Positions 10,201 to 19,230 of a DNA stretch of 64,000 bases are shown here, in pieces (the stretch's first letter is position 1; every line of letters starts with the position of its first letter). The position numbers were made by a program, and so were the translations under genes. This DNA comes from Corynebacterium auris. GTDB lineage: Bacteria > Actinomycetota > Actinomycetes > Mycobacteriales > Mycobacteriaceae. The stretch spans positions 682,001-746,000 of the forward strand of contig NZ_CP047047.1 of NCBI RefSeq assembly GCF_030408575.1, read 5' to 3'. The notes beneath the pieces are model-generated. The model worked only from the letters and a program-made list of their open reading frames with translations, was not told where the DNA came from and ran no database searches.

Positions 10201-10272
10201 CCACCCCGAGGTATCCCAACGCCCGGAGTATCCCAGCGTGGGCACCGCGGGGTGGTGTTTGGGGGGCGCCCC
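10201..10272 (+). promoter_or_regulatory. Structured 5' leader of gltA
   Basis: CCACCCCG (10201-10208) pairs with CGGGGTGG (10248-10255). The loop holds two imperfect copies of GTATCCCAACGC/GTATCCCAGCG. A second element, the 10-base palindrome GGGGCGCCCC (10263-10272), sits 13 bases before the ribosome binding site GGAAAGG. The structure could affect translation or message stability. It matches no riboswitch class I know. Confidence 0.45.
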
Positions 10273-10293
10273 TATTTCGTGGAAAGGTAAAAA

Positions 10294-11589
<1,296 letters not shown>

Positions 11590-11613
11590 GCCGCCCGAGC
11601 CCGGAGTACCCGT

Positions 11614-11668
11614 ACCGCCGAGAGTGACGTTTCCCTTATACTTGGGAGCGCATTCTCGGCGGTTTTTC
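11614..11668 (+). terminator. gltA terminator with embedded fkpA promoter
   Basis: ACCGCCGAGA (11614-11623) pairs with TCTCGGCGGT (11654-11663), followed by TTTTT, which makes an intrinsic terminator. The 30-base loop contains TATACT (11637-11642), a good -10 hexamer for the downstream fkpA gene. A transcript started there would carry only the 3' arm of the stem and would not be terminated. Confidence 0.7.
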
Positions 11669-11689
11669 GTTAATTAAGGAGTATTCATT

Positions 11690-12049
11690 ATGGAAAAGCC
11701 CAGCATTGAGGTTCCGCAGGAGCCGGCCCCCGTAGACCTCGTGATCGAGGACCTCACCATCGGCGAAGGGGACGAGGCCGTCGCCGGCGGTTACGTCAAG
11801 GTCCACTACCTTGGCGTGGACTACGAAACCGGCGAGGAGTTCGACTCCTCCTGGGACCGCGGCGAGGCCGCGGAGTTCCCGCTCGCGGGCCTCATCGAAG
11901 GCTGGCAGGAGGGTATCCCCGGCATGAAGGTCGGCGGCCGCCGAGAACTGACCATCCCGCCGGAGAAGGCCTACGGCCCCGCGGGCGGCGGGCACCCGCT
12001 GTCGGGGCGCACCCTCGTTTTCGTCATCGACCTGCTCGACGCGAACTAG
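11690..12049 (+). CDS. fkpA: FKBP-type peptidyl-prolyl cis-trans isomerase
   Basis: A 119-residue single-domain FKBP that isomerises X-Pro bonds in the cytoplasm (no signal peptide). Active-site landmarks are VKVHYLGVDYETGEEFDSSW, EFPLAGLIEGWQEGIPGMKVGG (in parts), RRELTIPPEKAYGPAGG and the closing LVFVIDLLDA. ATG 11690 follows AAGGAG. The gltA-fkpA order is conserved in corynebacteria. Confidence 0.93.
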   Translation: MEKPSIEVPQEPAPVDLVIEDLTIGEGDEAVAGGYVKVHYLGVDYETGEEFDSSWDRGEAAEFPLAGLIEGWQEGIPGMKVGGRRELTIPPEKAYGPAGGGHPLSGRTLVFVIDLLDAN

Positions 12050-12112
12050 CGCGCCGTCTCTCGGCCAAGCTGCTGGCCCCTTGCGCCGCCTTCCGGTGGC
12101 ACAATAGGGGCC

Positions 12113-12946
12113 ATGCGCATTCCTGTTACCACCCTCAACGACGGTTACGACCTGCCCCTGCTCGGCCTGGGCACCTACAAGCTCCCGGGGGAGGAGGTGG
12201 GCACGATTGTCCGCACCGCCATCGAGCTCGGCTACCGGCACATTGATACCGCAGCGCTCTACGGCAACGAAGCCGAGGTAGGAAAGGCGATCCGAGACGC
12301 GATCGCGGCCGGGGACGTCACCCGCGAGGAGCTCTTCGTCACCACCAAGCTGTGGAACGACGACCAGCACCGCGCGGGCGAGGCCTACCAGGAGTCGCTG
12401 AAGCGCCTCGGCCTGGACTTCGTGGACCTGTATCTCGTGCACTGGCCGTGGCCCCAGCGCGGGCTCTACACCGAGGCCTTCGATCAGCTGACTAAGCTGC
12501 AGGGCCTGGGGCAGCTGCAGTCCGTTGGCGTGGCCAACTTCTACCCGGAGGTCCTCGATGAGGTAATCGAGGCAACCGGGGTTGTCCCCGCGCTCAACCA
12601 GGTGGAGCTCCACGTCGGCTTCACCCAGCCGGAGTTGCGCGAGTACCACCGCGAAAAGGGCGTGCTCACGGAGGCATGGGCGCCCCTGGCGCGTGGCGCG
12701 AACTTCGACGCCCCAGAGATCGTGGCCGTCGCCGACAAGCACGGGGCCACCCCGGCGCAGGTCGTCTTGGCGTACCTCATGGGGCTGGGGTGCTCGGTGA
12801 TCCCGAAAACGGCGAACCCGCAGCGGTTGGTGGAAAACCTCGCCGCGGTGGAGCTCGAGCTCGACGCGGAGGACGTGGCGGCGCTGGGCGCCGTGGAGAG
12901 CGGGCGTATGTGGGGCGATCCCCGCGTGTTCCCGGAGAGCCGTTAA
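12113..12946 (+). CDS. Aldo/keto reductase (2,5-diketo-gluconate reductase type)
   Basis: A 277-residue NADPH-dependent oxidoreductase with a TIM-barrel fold. The catalytic tetrad is readable: Asp in YRHIDTAALYGNE, Tyr in the same motif, Lys in VTTKLWNDDQHR and His in LYLVHWPWP. The cofactor loop appears as SVIPKTANPQRLVEN. It most resembles the DkgA/YvgN group. A -10-like CACAAT about 10 bases before ATG 12113 suggests a leaderless transcript. Physiological substrate unknown. Confidence 0.88.
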   Translation: MRIPVTTLNDGYDLPLLGLGTYKLPGEEVGTIVRTAIELGYRHIDTAALYGNEAEVGKAIRDAIAAGDVTREELFVTTKLWNDDQHRAGEAYQESLKRLGLDFVDLYLVHWPWPQRGLYTEAFDQLTKLQGLGQLQSVGVANFYPEVLDEVIEATGVVPALNQVELHVGFTQPELREYHREKGVLTEAWAPLARGANFDAPEIVAVADKHGATPAQVVLAYLMGLGCSVIPKTANPQRLVENLAAVELELDAEDVAALGAVESGRMWGDPRVFPESR

Positions 12947-13150
12947 GACCGCGGGGGTACACATACTATCTTTCGTTTAGGCAGGTGAGGGGGCCTGCCG
13001 GGGGTGGCGGGGGGAGCGCCTGACGCGTAGTAAGGCAAAACCTATCTTTTGCTCGTGTGCATTGGGTTACATTCTTCATGTCTGGTTGCGCGCACCATAG
13101 TGCTGCCTGCAACGGCATTTTCAGTGACAGAGCAAAGAAAGGATGAGGCC

Positions 13151-13492
13151 GTGTCCCAAGGATCGACCCGCGTCCCCACCCGCCGCGAGCCCTCCCCGGG
13201 CGAATTCGAGGCGATGCAGAAAAGCCCCGAGTTTCAAGGACTGCGCAAGGCGTACCGGGGGTTTACCTTCCCGGTCTCCGCGGCGTTTTTCATCTGGTAC
13301 CTCTTCTACGTCCTCGTGGCGACGTTCTTCGCCGACGCCATGGCACAACCCTTCCTGGGGCTGAACGTAGGTATCTGGCTGGGCATTCTCCAGTTCGTGA
13401 CAACGTTCCTCATCACGTGGGCCTACGTGGTCTACGCCAACAAGAACATCGAGCCGCGCGCGGCGCGCATCCGTGAAGAGATGGAGGGCTAG
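13151..13492 (+). CDS. DUF485 membrane protein, partner of MctC
   Basis: A 113-residue protein with two membrane helices (about residues 37-60 and 72-96) and the DUF485 signature SPEFQGLRKAYRGFTFPVSA plus FLITWAYVVYANKNIEP. GTG 13151 is chosen because of GAAAGGATGAGG just upstream. It ends 6 bases before mctC. DUF485 genes typically precede acetate/monocarboxylate symporter genes, as cg0952 precedes mctC in C. glutamicum, suggesting a small accessory subunit. Confidence 0.88.
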   Translation: MSQGSTRVPTRREPSPGEFEAMQKSPEFQGLRKAYRGFTFPVSAAFFIWYLFYVLVATFFADAMAQPFLGLNVGIWLGILQFVTTFLITWAYVVYANKNIEPRAARIREEMEG

Positions 13493-13498
13493 AAAGAG

Positions 13499-15154
13499 AT
13501 GAATACCCTGTACCTGGCTCAGGAGGCGGCGGAAGCCGAGGGCGTGGGCAACCCGCTGCTCAACATCGCTATCTTTGCCGTCTTCATCATCGTCACCCTC
13601 TTCATCGTCACCCGCGCCGGGAAGACCACGAGCGAGTCCGCCGACTTCTACACCGGCGGCGCCTCCTTCTCCGGCACGCAAAACGGCCTGGCCATCGCCG
13701 GCGACTACCTCTCTGCAGCCTCGTTCCTGGGCATCGTCGGCTCGATCGCGCTGACGGGCTACGACGGGTTCCTCTACTCCATCGGCTTCTTCGTGGCGTG
13801 GCTCGTGGCGCTGCTGCTGGTGGCCGAGCCGCTGCGTAACGTTGGCCGCTTCACCATGGCGGATGTGCTGTCCTTCCGCCTGCGCCAGAAGCCGGTCCGC
13901 GTCGCGGCCGCCTTCGGCACCCTGTTCGTCTCGCTGTTCTACCTGATCGCGCAGATGGCGGGCGCCGGCTCGCTCGTCTCGGTGCTGCTCAACCTGCACT
14001 CCTTCGGCGCCCAGGCCGCGTGCGTGCTGGTCGTCGGCATCGTCATGATCGCCTACGTGCTCATCGGCGGCATGAAGGGCACCACCTACGTGCAGATGAT
14101 TAAGGCCGTGCTGCTCATCGGCGGTGTGGCCATCATGACCGTTTTGGTGTTCGTCGCCGTGCGGGGCGGGTTCAACACCCTGTTCAGCGACGCCGTGGAC
14201 ATGCACGCGGGCTCCCAGTACATCCAGGAGCAGGGCTACGAGGCCTCTGAGATCCTCGCCCCTGGTCTGCGTTACGGCGCCACGCTGACCTCGCAGATCG
14301 ACTTCATCTCGCTCGGCCTCTCCCTGGTCCTCGGTACCGCCGGCCTGCCGCACGTGCTCATGCGCTTCTACACCGTGCCCACCGCGACGGAAGCGCGTAA
14401 GTCCGTGACCTGGGCCATCGTCCTTATCGGCGCCTTCTACCTGCTCACCCTGGTCCTCGGCTACGGCGCCGCGGCCCTCGTCGGCCCGGACCGCATCCTG
14501 GCCGCGCCCGGTGCGGCGAACGCGGCAGCGCCGCTGCTCGCCTTCGAGCTGGGCGGATCCATCTTCATGGCGCTCATCTCTGCCGTCGCCTTCGCCACCG
14601 TGCTGGCGGTCGTCGCGGGCCTGGCGATTACGGCCTCCGCGTCCATCGCCCACGACGTCTACGACGCTGTGCTTCGCGACGGCCAGGCGACCGAGGCGGA
14701 GCAGGTTCGCGTCTCCCGCATCACCGTGGTGGTCATCGGCATCGTCGCTATCGTGCTCGGCATCTTGGCGATGAGCCAGAACGTCGCCTTCCTGGTCTCC
14801 CTGGCCTTCGCCGTCGCGGCCTCGGCGAACCTGCCGACCATCCTGTACTCGCTGTACTGGAAGCGCTTCAACACCACCGGTGCCGTCGCTTCGATCTACA
14901 CCGGCCTGGGCTCGGCCCTGCTGCTGATCATCCTGTCGCCGGCTGTCTCCGGCGCGCCGAACGCGATGTTCCCGGACGCTGATTGGGCGATCTTCCCGCT
15001 GACCAGCCCCGGCATCGTCTCCATCCCGCTGGCCTTCCTCGCCGGCGTGGTGGGCACGTTCCTGGGCAAGCCCGACAACCTCGACCACCTCCAGGCGGAG
15101 ATGGAGGTCCGCTCCCTGACGGGTGTGGGCGTCGAGGCCCCGGTCGACCACTAA
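13499..15154 (+). CDS. mctC: Monocarboxylate (acetate/propionate/pyruvate) sodium-solute symporter
   Basis: A 551-residue sodium:solute symporter with about 13 membrane segments. Family features: SADFYTGGASFSGTQNGLAI, GDYLSAASFLGIVG, LPHVLMRFYTVPTATEARKS and the sodium-site region AVVAGLAITASASIAHDVYD. Its length and the upstream DUF485 partner match MctC of C. glutamicum, which imports acetate, propionate and pyruvate. An intrinsic terminator follows within 20 bases. Confidence 0.9.
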   Translation: MNTLYLAQEAAEAEGVGNPLLNIAIFAVFIIVTLFIVTRAGKTTSESADFYTGGASFSGTQNGLAIAGDYLSAASFLGIVGSIALTGYDGFLYSIGFFVAWLVALLLVAEPLRNVGRFTMADVLSFRLRQKPVRVAAAFGTLFVSLFYLIAQMAGAGSLVSVLLNLHSFGAQAACVLVVGIVMIAYVLIGGMKGTTYVQMIKAVLLIGGVAIMTVLVFVAVRGGFNTLFSDAVDMHAGSQYIQEQGYEASEILAPGLRYGATLTSQIDFISLGLSLVLGTAGLPHVLMRFYTVPTATEARKSVTWAIVLIGAFYLLTLVLGYGAAALVGPDRILAAPGAANAAAPLLAFELGGSIFMALISAVAFATVLAVVAGLAITASASIAHDVYDAVLRDGQATEAEQVRVSRITVVVIGIVAIVLGILAMSQNVAFLVSLAFAVAASANLPTILYSLYWKRFNTTGAVASIYTGLGSALLLIILSPAVSGAPNAMFPDADWAIFPLTSPGIVSIPLAFLAGVVGTFLGKPDNLDHLQAEMEVRSLTGVGVEAPVDH

Positions 15155-15170
15155 GACCGGAAGAGAAGAA

Positions 15171-15197
15171 AAAGGGGACCGCGAGGTCCCCTTTTTT
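15171..15197 (+). terminator. Intrinsic terminator of the DUF485-mctC operon
   Basis: GGGGACC (15174-15180) and GGTCCCC (15185-15191) form a tight stem around a GCGA loop, followed by seven T. The last T is the first base of the convergent gene's stop codon region. Confidence 0.9.
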
Positions 15198-16039
15198 TAC
15201 TTGCCCAGTATTGCCCGGGCGGCGCTTACCACCTGGTCAACGGGCAGCTGCGAGGAGGCTTGGCTGGAGGCCTGCACCGCCTGCTGAAGCGGGCCGGGGG
15301 CTGGCGGGAGAGAAGCGCCGCCGGGCGTCCACTGGCCCCAGTCGGTGGCGAAAACGTTGTTGACGTCGCATTCGACGCCGTCGATAAAGGTCCGCCGGCC
15401 CGAGGGCTGGTGCAGCTGGGCGCGGGGGTGGATGCGGCCGCCGGAGCCCCAGTCGTGCATCCAGAAGTAGGTGCCGATGCCATCTTCGACGCACCATTGG
15501 ATCACGTTGTAGTTGCCGTACACTCCCGTCTGGTACCCGGCGGCGCCCAGCGCAGCCGAGAAGGCGCGCAGGTAGGGGCGAATCTGGGAGTCGTACTGGG
15601 CGCGGGTGGGGTTATCGTCGATGGCCACGTAGATCGGGCGCCCCGTCGGCCCGCCCGCGGCGCGGTGCAGCGCGATGGCTTGCGGGGCGTGGGTGGTGGC
15701 CCCGGCGGCTCCGGCCAGCCAGTCCGCAGTGTCACCTTTGCCGTACTGGTAGACGGAGGCCGTGGCGAGCCCGTTGACGCGGAAATCCTCCGTTTCGTTG
15801 GATAGGACGGGCTTGCCGCGCATCCAGGACGCGCCCGGGCGTGGCTGGGAGACGTAGCGCACGGCGCCAAGGTGGCCGGCGGCCCGGACGGAGCGGCCCG
15901 TGGGCACGCCCGCCGAGTAGTCGAGCACCGTGCCAAGCACGCGGGGCTGAGCGGCGGCGCGCGGCGCGAGGGCACCTGCTGCTGCGGCGGTGGCGGCGGC
16001 CGTGAAGAAGTCGCGGCGGGTGAAGCGGCGGTGGGTCAT
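15197..16039 (-). CDS. Tat-exported DUF1906 (glycoside-hydrolase-like) protein
   Basis: A 280-residue secreted protein. The N terminus MTHRRFTRRDFFTAAATAAA carries a twin-arginine motif (RRDFF) and a hydrophobic Ala-rich core ending ARAAAQP. The remainder resembles DUF1906: VLDYSAGVPTGRSVRAAG, GRPIYVAIDDNPTRAQYD, QTGVYGNYNVIQWCVEDG and a closing block TFIDGVECDVNNVFATDWGQW (in parts), similar to Rv2525c. The family has a TIM-barrel glycosidase-like fold and probably acts on cell-wall material; activity unproven. Convergent with mctC. Confidence 0.82.
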   Translation of the reverse strand: MTHRRFTRRDFFTAAATAAAAGALAPRAAAQPRVLGTVLDYSAGVPTGRSVRAAGHLGAVRYVSQPRPGASWMRGKPVLSNETEDFRVNGLATASVYQYGKGDTADWLAGAAGATTHAPQAIALHRAAGGPTGRPIYVAIDDNPTRAQYDSQIRPYLRAFSAALGAAGYQTGVYGNYNVIQWCVEDGIGTYFWMHDWGSGGRIHPRAQLHQPSGRRTFIDGVECDVNNVFATDWGQWTPGGASLPPAPGPLQQAVQASSQASSQLPVDQVVSAARAILGK

Positions 16040-16129
16040 GGGTTCCTCCTGGCGGTCCCACGGGTAACTGGAGTTGACACGCGTAACTTATCACCTTCGG
16101 CCGGACCCCGGGGGAGTAGCCTGTCCGGC

Positions 16130-16921
16130 ATGACTGCACTCACCCACACTCCCGACGAGCTGCACGGTGCCCTCGGCGGTGCCACGGCCATCAGCCTCGT
16201 GCCCACCATGGGGGCGCTGCACGAGGGCCACCTCTCCCTCGTGCGCGAGGCGGCGAAGCTGGACGCGCCAGTGGTGGTGAGCATCTTTGTTAACCCCCTC
16301 CAGTTCGCCCCGGGCGAGGACCTCGACGCCTACCCGCGCACGCTCGCCGAGGACCTCGCCCTGCTCGAGGGGGAGGGCGTCGCCGCGGTTTTCGCCCCGA
16401 GCGTGGCCACGATGTACCCGGCGGGCCCGCGCACCACCATCCATCCCGGCCCCACCGGCGCGATTTTGGAGGGCGCGTCGCGCCCGACGCACTTCGCCGG
16501 GGTGCTCACGGTCGTCGCCAAGCTGTTTGCCCTCACCCGCGCCACCGACGCCTTCTTCGGGGAGAAGGACTACCAGCAGCTCGTGCTCATCCGGCAGATG
16601 GTGGAGGACCTCAACCTGCCCGTGCGCGTCCACGGCTGCCCGATCGTGCGCGAAGAATCGGGGCTGGCGATGTCCTCGCGCAACCGCTACCTGTCTCCGC
16701 GTGAGGCCGAGGTGGCGCGCGTGCTGTCGCAGGCTTTGGCCACGAAGGACGTCGATAAGGCGCGCATGCTTATCGACGCCACCGAGGGCGTCGACCTCGA
16801 CTACCTCGAGCTCACCACGGCGGGGCTCGAACCGGTCGCCGCGGGCTACGCGGGCCCGAAGCGGCTGCTGGTGGCCGCGCGGGTGGGATCGACGCGGCTG
16901 ATAGACAACGTGGCGGTCTAG
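16130..16921 (+). CDS. panC: Pantothenate synthetase
   Basis: A 263-residue ATP-dependent ligase joining pantoate and beta-alanine. Signatures: LVPTMGALHEGHLSLVREA (ATP-binding HXGH type), VVSIFVNPLQFAPGEDLDAY, THFAGVLTVVAKLF, FFGEKDYQQLVLIRQM and SGLAMSSRNRYLSPREA. It is slightly shorter than most PanC proteins. Unusually, panB faces it on the opposite strand, and the two stop codons share CTAG at 16918-16921. In C. glutamicum panB and panC form one operon. Confidence 0.94.
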   Translation: MTALTHTPDELHGALGGATAISLVPTMGALHEGHLSLVREAAKLDAPVVVSIFVNPLQFAPGEDLDAYPRTLAEDLALLEGEGVAAVFAPSVATMYPAGPRTTIHPGPTGAILEGASRPTHFAGVLTVVAKLFALTRATDAFFGEKDYQQLVLIRQMVEDLNLPVRVHGCPIVREESGLAMSSRNRYLSPREAEVARVLSQALATKDVDKARMLIDATEGVDLDYLELTTAGLEPVAAGYAGPKRLLVAARVGSTRLIDNVAV

Positions 16922-17721
16922 AACGTGTGCTCGTCGGTGGGGAACGTGGCCTCCGCCACTGCCTGCTTGTAGGCCGCGGCGGCGCGCGCCAGCTCCTCGC
17001 CAACGGCGCCGAACTGGCGCACGAAGCGCGGCCTACGCCCGCCGGCGGGCAGGTCGGCCAAGTCCTGCCACACCAGCACCTGCGCGTCGGTGCCCGCGCC
17101 CGCGCCGATACCGATGGTGGGGATGGGGCAGGCCTGCGTGATCTGCGCGGCGAGCGCCGCCGGGACCATCTCGAAGACGACCATGTCCGCCCCGGCGTCG
17201 ACGACGGCGTCCGTGTCCTCCTGCACGGAGGCCCGCTGCACCTTGAAACCGCCGAGGTTGTCCACCGACTGCGGGGTGAACCCCACGTGGGCGCACACGG
17301 CCAGGCCCGCGTTTTTCAGCGCGCGGATCCGCCCCGCCATCCGTGCCCCGCCCTCGAGCTTGACCATGTGCGCGCCGCTGCGGCGGACGAGCTCGGTGGC
17401 GCTTTTGACGCACTGCTCGTCGCTGGCCTCGTAGGTGCCGAAGGGCAGGTCCACAACCACGAGCGCGTTGCCCGCACCGCGCACCACCGCGGCGGCGAGG
17501 TAGGCCATCTCGTCGAGGGAGACCTGGTTGGTCGTCTCGTAGCCGAAGACGACGTTGGCGGCCGAGTCGCCCACGAGCAGGCACTCGATCCCCGCGGCGG
17601 CGAAAACGCGCGCCGTGGAGTAGTCGTAGGCGGTGAGCATGGCCCACTTTTCGCCGGAGCGCTTCTTCGCCTTCAGGTCGGATACCCGGACCTTTGTGGT
17701 TGGGGAGAGGTAGCTGGTCAT
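16918..17721 (-). CDS. panB: 3-methyl-2-oxobutanoate hydroxymethyltransferase
   Basis: A 267-residue enzyme adding a hydroxymethyl group to ketoisovalerate in pantothenate synthesis. Motifs: MLTAYDYSTARVFAAAGIEC, LLVGDSAANVVFGYETTNQV, HMVKLEGG, VCAHVGFTPQSVDNLGGFKV and PTIGIGAGAGTDAQVLVW. The metal-binding Asp (VGDS) and the Lys/Glu of VKLEGG are present. Convergent with panC rather than in tandem; it needs its own promoter, upstream of 17721, close to the end of the gntP-family gene. Confidence 0.94.
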   Translation of the reverse strand: MTSYLSPTTKVRVSDLKAKKRSGEKWAMLTAYDYSTARVFAAAGIECLLVGDSAANVVFGYETTNQVSLDEMAYLAAAVVRGAGNALVVVDLPFGTYEASDEQCVKSATELVRRSGAHMVKLEGGARMAGRIRALKNAGLAVCAHVGFTPQSVDNLGGFKVQRASVQEDTDAVVDAGADMVVFEMVPAALAAQITQACPIPTIGIGAGAGTDAQVLVWQDLADLPAGGRRPRFVRQFGAVGEELARAAAAYKQAVAEATFPTDEHTF

Positions 17722-17756
17722 GGGGACAGTCTAAAAGGCGCCAGATCTGACACGCA

Positions 17757-19181
17757 CTAGGCCAGAACCAGCCCGAGAACCCAGATGAACGCCATGGACG
17801 CGACCCCCATCAGGGCCGTCACCACCGTTTGCGAGCGGTAGGACTGCTGCGGAGTGAGCTGCGAAAGGTTGGTGACCACCCAGAAGTGGCTGTCGTTGGC
17901 GTGGGAGACGACGAGGGAGCCGGCGGCAATCGCCATCACGGCCAGCCCCACCTCGACGGGGTCGGCCAGCCCGAGCGCGGGCAGCAGCGGGGCGACGATG
18001 CTGGAGGTGGTGGCCATCGCGACAGTTGTCGAGCCCTGCGCCGTCTTGAACATCGCGGTGACGAGGAAAGGGAACAGCAGCCCCAGGTGGGACAGCTGCG
18101 TGGCGTTGTCCGCGATGAAGTCCACCACGTCCGTCGCCGCGATTACGCGTCCGAGCACCCCGCCGGCGGCGGTGATGAGCAAAATCGGCCCGACGGTGCG
18201 CAGCCCCTCCTCCGTGAAGGAGTGGAAGCTGCCCGCCATGCCGGTTTGCACGAGCAGGAAGAACGCTAGGACGAACCCGATGGCCAGCGAGATCGTCGGG
18301 GTGCCCAGAAAGACCACGAGCGCCCCGGCGCCCTCGCGGTAGTCCAGCGCGGTGGCCACGGAGCCTGCGGCCATGAGCAGGATCGGGGCGAGGATGGGGG
18401 AGACGGACAGCGCCGTCGACGGCAGGCGCGTGTAGGAGGCGCGCAGCTTCTCGTAGGCCGCCGCGACGTCCCCGTCCGGCACGGCCTCGCTCTCCGGGGT
18501 GGTGATGCGCGAGCCGATGTAGACCGCGTAGGCGTAAGCCACCGCGAGCGCCGGCAGGGAGACGAGCGCGCCGAGCCCGATGATGAGCAGCAGGCTGTCC
18601 TCCAGCCCCAGGTTCGCGGCCGCGGCGATCGGCCCCGGGGTGGGCGGGATGAACACGTGTGAGGTGAACAGGCCCGCCGACAGGGCGATCGCCATGGCGA
18701 CGGGGGAAGCCCCGGTGCGCTGGGCCAAGGCCTTGCGCACCGGGTTGAGGATGACGTAGCCGGAGTCGCTGAACACAGGGATGGAAACCACCCAGCCCAT
18801 CAGCTCGATGGCCAGGACCGGGTGGCGGGTGCCGATGACGCGCACGAGGGCGTCGGCGAGCTGAAAGGCCGCCCCCGTCTTCTCGAGGAGGAGGCCGATG
18901 AGCGTGCCGAAAATGATGACGAGGCCGAAGGAAGCGAAGGTCTCGGCGAAGCCCTCGCCGATGAGGGTGGCGATGCCCGGCGTCTTAACCTCGCCGTCGG
19001 GGCCCACGGCGTCGAGCAGCGGCACGCCGCCGACGAGGCCGAACGCCAGCGAGACCCCAAGAAGCGACAGGAAGGGATGGACCTTCAGGGCCGAGATCAT
19101 GAGGATCAAAACGGCGATGGCGACGGCGAACGCCGCCATGAGCGGCAGGCCGGTCATGGTGCTCCAATCGGTTCTATTCAC
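17757..19181 (-). CDS. GntP-family gluconate (or related acid):proton symporter
   Basis: A 474-residue membrane protein with about 12-14 hydrophobic helices. GntP landmarks are KVHPFLSLLGVSLAFGL, VIIFGTLIGLLLEKTGAAFQ, VSIPVFSDSGYVILNPVRKALA (in parts), SHVFIPPTPGPIAAAANLG and AQGSTTVAMATTSSIVAPLL. Two starts are possible. GTG 19181 has a -10-like TAACAT a few bases upstream (leaderless). ATG 19157 has a close GGAG. It probably imports gluconate or a similar hydroxy acid. No gluconate kinase gene is adjacent. Confidence 0.83.
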   Translation of the reverse strand: MNRTDWSTMTGLPLMAAFAVAIAVLILMISALKVHPFLSLLGVSLAFGLVGGVPLLDAVGPDGEVKTPGIATLIGEGFAETFASFGLVIIFGTLIGLLLEKTGAAFQLADALVRVIGTRHPVLAIELMGWVVSIPVFSDSGYVILNPVRKALAQRTGASPVAMAIALSAGLFTSHVFIPPTPGPIAAAANLGLEDSLLLIIGLGALVSLPALAVAYAYAVYIGSRITTPESEAVPDGDVAAAYEKLRASYTRLPSTALSVSPILAPILLMAAGSVATALDYREGAGALVVFLGTPTISLAIGFVLAFFLLVQTGMAGSFHSFTEEGLRTVGPILLITAAGGVLGRVIAATDVVDFIADNATQLSHLGLLFPFLVTAMFKTAQGSTTVAMATTSSIVAPLLPALGLADPVEVGLAVMAIAAGSLVVSHANDSHFWVVTNLSQLTPQQSYRSQTVVTALMGVASMAFIWVLGLVLA

Positions 19182-19230
19182 GCGGAGGAATATGTTAGAC
19201 GGCCCGGGGCGCGGCTTCTATGCTGTGTGA

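Noticed and set aside
13121..15151. 676-codon open frame opposite mctC
   Set aside because: Antisense shadow of the symporter; low-complexity Asp/Glu/Arg/Gln composition and no ribosome binding site.
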